This document shows positions 60,940 through 64,000 of a stretch of 64,000 nucleotides of DNA, piece after piece. A program made the position numbers and the translations under genes. Under the pieces are notes generated by a model, which was not told where the DNA came from, did no database searches, and saw nothing but the letters and a program-made list of their open reading frames with translations. The stretch's first letter is position 1. Each line of letters opens with the position of its first letter. Origin of the DNA: Lathyrus oleraceus (taxonomy: Eukaryota > Streptophyta > Magnoliopsida > Fabales > Fabaceae); contig NC_066584.1 of assembly GCF_024323335.1 (NCBI RefSeq), forward strand, positions 425,344,319 through 425,408,318. The letters are read 5' to 3'.

Positions 60940-63900
60940 AGATGTCCTCCTCTCCGCACACCGTGACGACTTGGCCCTCCCATATATATTTCAACTTTTG
61001 GTGCAAAGTCGACGTTACTGCCCCAGCAGCATGGATCCACGGCCTACCCAACAAGCAACTGTATGCCGGCTGAATATCCATGACATAGAAAGTCGACTTG
61101 AACACCTCTGGCCCAATCTTCACTGGCAGCTCGACCTCTCCAAACACGGCCCGCTTCGACCCGTCGAATGCCCGCACAATCAAATATGTCGGAGTCAAAA
61201 TCAGCCCATCACAGTTAAGCTTCGCCAGAGCCTTCTTCGGCAACACATTTAAAGAGGAGCCGGTATCAACCAGCACATGCGAAAGCACGGCTCCTTTACA
61301 TTCCATAGCAATGTGTAGTGCCCTGTTGTGATTCCTCCCATCCACCGTCAGATCCATATCAGTGAAACCCAGCCCATGACTGGCATGCACGTTAGACACC
61401 ACTGTCTCCAACTGATTGATTGTGATCTCCTGAGGAACATAGGCTTTCTTCAAAATTTTCAGTAAAGCCTCCCTATGCCCTTCAGAGCTCAACAGCAATG
61501 ACAAAATCGATATCTTGGAAGGAGTCTGCTGCAGATGGTCAACCAGCTTGTACGCGGACTTCTTGATGATTCTCAAAAATTCCTCAGCATCATCATCAAG
61601 TTTTTCTTCCGACCCAACCGGCGCCGGTGTCATCACAGGAGTACCATCACTAACCACTGCCTTTCCTTTCGCCCTGGCTAAAGCCTCGGCCTTTTCTTTT
61701 TTCTCTTTTTCTCCCTCTCCTCCCCTCAGGGCCTCCGGAGCAAATAATCTGCCACTGCGAGTGAAACCACTGGTACCGGCATTATCCACCTTTGAAATGG
61801 TGGTTTCACTAGCAGTCTGTTCCTTCATCTTTTCACCATTATAATACACCTCCCCACCATAGTGCCAAGGCACGACATCATCTTTGTCGTACGGAATTGG
61901 TCTAGGTACCGTGATGGTAACTGGAGCCGCTTCAGCAAGATTAGACAAATCCACCGGATCAAAGTAAATTGTTATGGTGGAGACCTCATCCTTCCCAGAA
62001 TCCGCCTTCTCAATCATAATATCCCCATTGTCCATCAGACCCTGGACAGTCTTCCTCAGAAGTTCGCACCCATTAACAGCATTAGTACACTCAGCACAAT
62101 CATCTTCACAACCCGGATGAACCCCATTCAACATTAACTGTCTCTTCACCTCAGCCAACGGAGTCTTCAATTGATCAACTGTAGACAACCCAACTCTATT
62201 CTCTGCAGAAATGGCATTCACTCCCCTTTGACCGTGCGTAGGCATGGGATTTGCATTGACATTGGGAGATGGTGCGAAGTTGATAGCTTTTGAATCCACC
62301 AGGTCTTGAACTGTGTGCTTAAAAGCTTTACAGTTCTCGATGTTATGTCCAGGCGCACCTGAGTGGAATTCACACTTTGCATTCTCATCATAGCTGGCTG
62401 GCCTTTGATCAGGTCTCAAAGGTGCCAGAGTCCTCGTCTGTACCAACCCCAAATCCATCAACTTCTTGAACAGAAAAGCGTAGGTCACCGGAGGCCTATC
62501 AAACTGTCTGTCCATAGCTCTTCCCTTCATCTGATACCCGGCTCTTTGAGGCCTCTGCTGGAAGGGTTGCCTTTGCTGTTGTTGTTGCTGCTGTTGCGGT
62601 TGCTGTTGCTCAGCAGGAATAGTTACCGCAGCAGTGTGCTGGAAGTAACGGTCCCTACTGGGTCCTCGTTGAGCATACACGGCGCTGGTATCACCCTCTT
62701 TCTTCCTCTGGCCACCATTACCAAACGGCTTCTTCGACCCAGACGACGAAGAAGAAACAGCACCCTGAATTTTACCAAGCTTCAACCAGCTTTCTATCCT
62801 TTCTCCTGCCACAACAATATCAGAAAAATTGGTCACCGGACAACCAACCATTCTTTCAGCATAAGCCCCCTGCAGGGTTCCCATGAAAAGATCCGACATC
62901 TCTCGGTCAACAAGAGGAGGTTGCACTCTGGCAGCCAACTCTCTCCACCGCTGGGCATACTCCTTAAATCCTTCACTATTCTTTTGAGACATACCCTGCA
63001 GCTGGGTACGACTCGGAGCCATGTCAGCGTTGAACTGATATTGCTTGAAGAACGCGTCCCCAAGATCCTGCCAATTCTTAATATCTGAGGACTTCAGCTT
63101 GGTGTACCATTCCAGTGAGCCTCCAGACAGGCTGTCCTGGAAGAAATACATCCATAGCTTCTGATCCATTGTGTACGCAGAGATCTTTCTGACAAAAGCC
63201 TGAAGATGGGTCTCTGGACAAGAACTTCCATTGTAGCGGTCAAACGAGGGCGCTTTAAACTTCTGTGGGATCATAATCCCCTCAACAAGCCCCATATTCG
63301 ACATGTTGACCACTCTAGGAGTGGCATAACTTTCCAGCACTTTAATCTTCTCAGCCAACAGCTGAATCTCCTTGTTCTGTGGCTGGACCCCATACTGACC
63401 CAAAGGCTCATTATGCATTGAAAACTGGTCGGCTTCCCTGTCTTCCTCTCTGTCCTCATCAAACCCGTAGAATGGAGGCAACAGACCGTCTTTCATATTC
63501 TGCCCCAGACCGGGCCCAGGTTGACCACCAACACCAAAACCAGCAGCATTGTTCACAACACCAACAGTTGTCCTCTTACCACCATCATGAGACCCCAGCC
63601 CCTGGTTGGAGACTCCATCCAGGTTTACACCACTATTTGCTGCAGAAGCTCGCTCGAGCTTCTCAACCTTATCAGCCAGAGCTTTCTGACCAACTGCAAA
63701 GCCTTGCATGATGTTGATCAGCTCATTCATCTTGTCCTTCAGCTCGAGGAGATCTGTACTTGGAAGATCCATCAGCCTGGGAGTATTGCGTCTTGTGAAA
63801 TATCTGTGAGGACGGGTTGAGTGCAAAGGTACAACTCTACGAGCGCGAGCAATGGTTCCTGAAACAATCAAGCATGTTAGCAACAGATACCTGCAAAATA

Positions 63901-63946
63901 AAACACAGGTTATTATGATCAATGCATGAATGCAGTGTTTATCCAT
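60866..63946 (-). CDS. Ogre gag-protease
   Basis: An open frame of 1026 codons. The gag part (residues about 200-420) has FKAPSFDRYNGSSCPETHL, DSLSGGSLEWYTKL, WQDLGDAFFKQYQFN, NSEGFKEYAQRWRELAARV and GTLQGAYAERM. Then comes a Gln-rich tract (62565-62610), the CEFHSGAPGHNIENCKAF knuckle and a long acidic linker. The protease follows with VDTGSSLNVLPKKAL (active Asp-Thr-Gly) and YSCLLGRPWIHAAGAV. The first 30 or so residues are hydrophobic and probably translate intron sequence: an acceptor-like TTGTTTCAG precedes GTIARARRVV on the element strand near 63861, so the real start is likely in an upstream exon or at MDLPSTDLLELKDKM. The frame ends early through the frameshift noted for the next segment. 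Confidence 0.85.
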   Translation of the reverse strand: MDKHCIHALIIITCVLFCRYLLLTCLIVSGTIARARRVVPLHSTRPHRYFTRRNTPRLMDLPSTDLLELKDKMNELINIMQGFAVGQKALADKVEKLERASAANSGVNLDGVSNQGLGSHDGGKRTTVGVVNNAAGFGVGGQPGPGLGQNMKDGLLPPFYGFDEDREEDREADQFSMHNEPLGQYGVQPQNKEIQLLAEKIKVLESYATPRVVNMSNMGLVEGIMIPQKFKAPSFDRYNGSSCPETHLQAFVRKISAYTMDQKLWMYFFQDSLSGGSLEWYTKLKSSDIKNWQDLGDAFFKQYQFNADMAPSRTQLQGMSQKNSEGFKEYAQRWRELAARVQPPLVDREMSDLFMGTLQGAYAERMVGCPVTNFSDIVVAGERIESWLKLGKIQGAVSSSSSGSKKPFGNGGQRKKEGDTSAVYAQRGPSRDRYFQHTAAVTIPAEQQQPQQQQQQQQRQPFQQRPQRAGYQMKGRAMDRQFDRPPVTYAFLFKKLMDLGLVQTRTLAPLRPDQRPASYDENAKCEFHSGAPGHNIENCKAFKHTVQDLVDSKAINFAPSPNVNANPMPTHGQRGVNAISAENRVGLSTVDQLKTPLAEVKRQLMLNGVHPGCEDDCAECTNAVNGCELLRKTVQGLMDNGDIMIEKADSGKDEVSTITIYFDPVDLSNLAEAAPVTITVPRPIPYDKDDVVPWHYGGEVYYNGEKMKEQTASETTISKVDNAGTSGFTRSGRLFAPEALRGGEGEKEKKEKAEALARAKGKAVVSDGTPVMTPAPVGSEEKLDDDAEEFLRIIKKSAYKLVDHLQQTPSKISILSLLLSSEGHREALLKILKKAYVPQEITINQLETVVSNVHASHGLGFTDMDLTVDGRNHNRALHIAMECKGAVLSHVLVDTGSSLNVLPKKALAKLNCDGLILTPTYLIVRAFDGSKRAVFGEVELPVKIGPEVFKSTFYVMDIQPAYSCLLGRPWIHAAGAVTSTLHQKLKYIWEGQVVTVCGEEDIFVSHLSSFKYVEMDGEIWETPSQA

Positions 63947-64000
63947 ATGAAGGACACTTTGTCTCTCGATCCTAGCATCATTGAGACAAATAATAATCTG

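Larger units (their letters stand above)
48526..64000 (-). mobile_element. Ogre (Ty3/gypsy, Tat lineage) retrotransposon, 5' end off window
   Basis: Element order on the minus strand: gag-protease (63946-60866), linker and probable intron, RT, RNase H, second RNase H, integrase (to 56752), a 3.2 kb repeat-rich 3' UTR, a polypurine tract and a 5 kb LTR. Very long LTRs, a gap between protease and RT at the place of the known Ogre intron, dual RNase H and hypervariable 3' UTR arrays are all Ogre features. One frameshift and several in-frame stops make this copy defective. It interrupts the Athila-like element. Confidence 0.9.

Noticed and set aside
61500..63100. Long plus-strand open frames opposite Ogre gag
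   Set aside because: They mirror the codon pattern of the gag-protease frame and show no independent domain.
63850..63946. Signal peptide or membrane anchor at the start of Ogre gag
   Set aside because: The hydrophobic N-terminus is followed by a splice-acceptor-like TTGTTTCAG and is probably translated intron.

Overview
The window looks like a plant nuclear genome, most likely a cool-season legume of the pea/vetch/lentil group. Evidence: intron-containing plant genes, AT-rich noncoding DNA, and nested LTR retrotransposons, including an Ogre-type Tat element of the kind that dominates Fabeae genomes. The species is inferred from repeat content only. I saw no bacterial genes, CRISPR arrays, rRNA or tRNA genes.

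Layout. (1) 1-10769, continuing at 19413: a decayed minus-strand Ty3/gypsy Tat-lineage element with gag, protease, RT, two RNase H regions and integrase. On the opposite strand, downstream of integrase, it carries a spliced plant-mobile-domain (PMD) gene. (2) 10770-19412: a young, complete chromovirus (Tekay-like) nested in the Tat 5' LTR, with a perfect CTCTT target duplication, nearly identical 2.05 kb LTRs and a single in-frame stop. (3) About 19930-22097: a 5'-truncated Ty1/copia remnant. (4) 23306-29170: an intact 11-exon ABCC-family transporter gene (ABCC10-like, 1484 aa by my splicing), convergent with (5) 29580-30470: an intact class III GH18 chitinase. These are the only two host genes I can defend. 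(6) 30903 to about 32290: a relic chromovirus LTR. (7) About 32440-39580: a head-to-tail cluster of non-autonomous Helitrons with long AT and GA microsatellites. (8) About 39580-43756: a Mutator-like element with two divergent broken genes, a PMD gene and a MuDR-type transposase, sharing one intergenic region. (9) 43757-48525: the 3' part of a minus-strand Athila/Calypso-like element that cuts the MuDR gene and itself contains a solo LTR with a GCATG target duplication. (10) 48526-64000: a minus-strand Ogre element (3' LTR, repeat-rich 3' UTR, integrase, RNase H, RT, protease, gag) inserted in the Athila-like ORF and running off the right edge.

The insertion order can be read directly: chromovirus into Tat; Athila-like element into MULE; solo LTR and Ogre into the Athila-like element. 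Two themes recur. PMD genes have been captured by two unrelated transposon classes here (a Tat retrotransposon and a MULE). And the LTR or 3' UTR of nearly every element carries its own short array, the most striking being eight perfect 14-bp palindromes at 21-bp spacing within a 72-73-bp period in each chromovirus LTR.

Exon boundaries, LTR ends and mismatch counts were read by eye from the sequence. No alignments were run.
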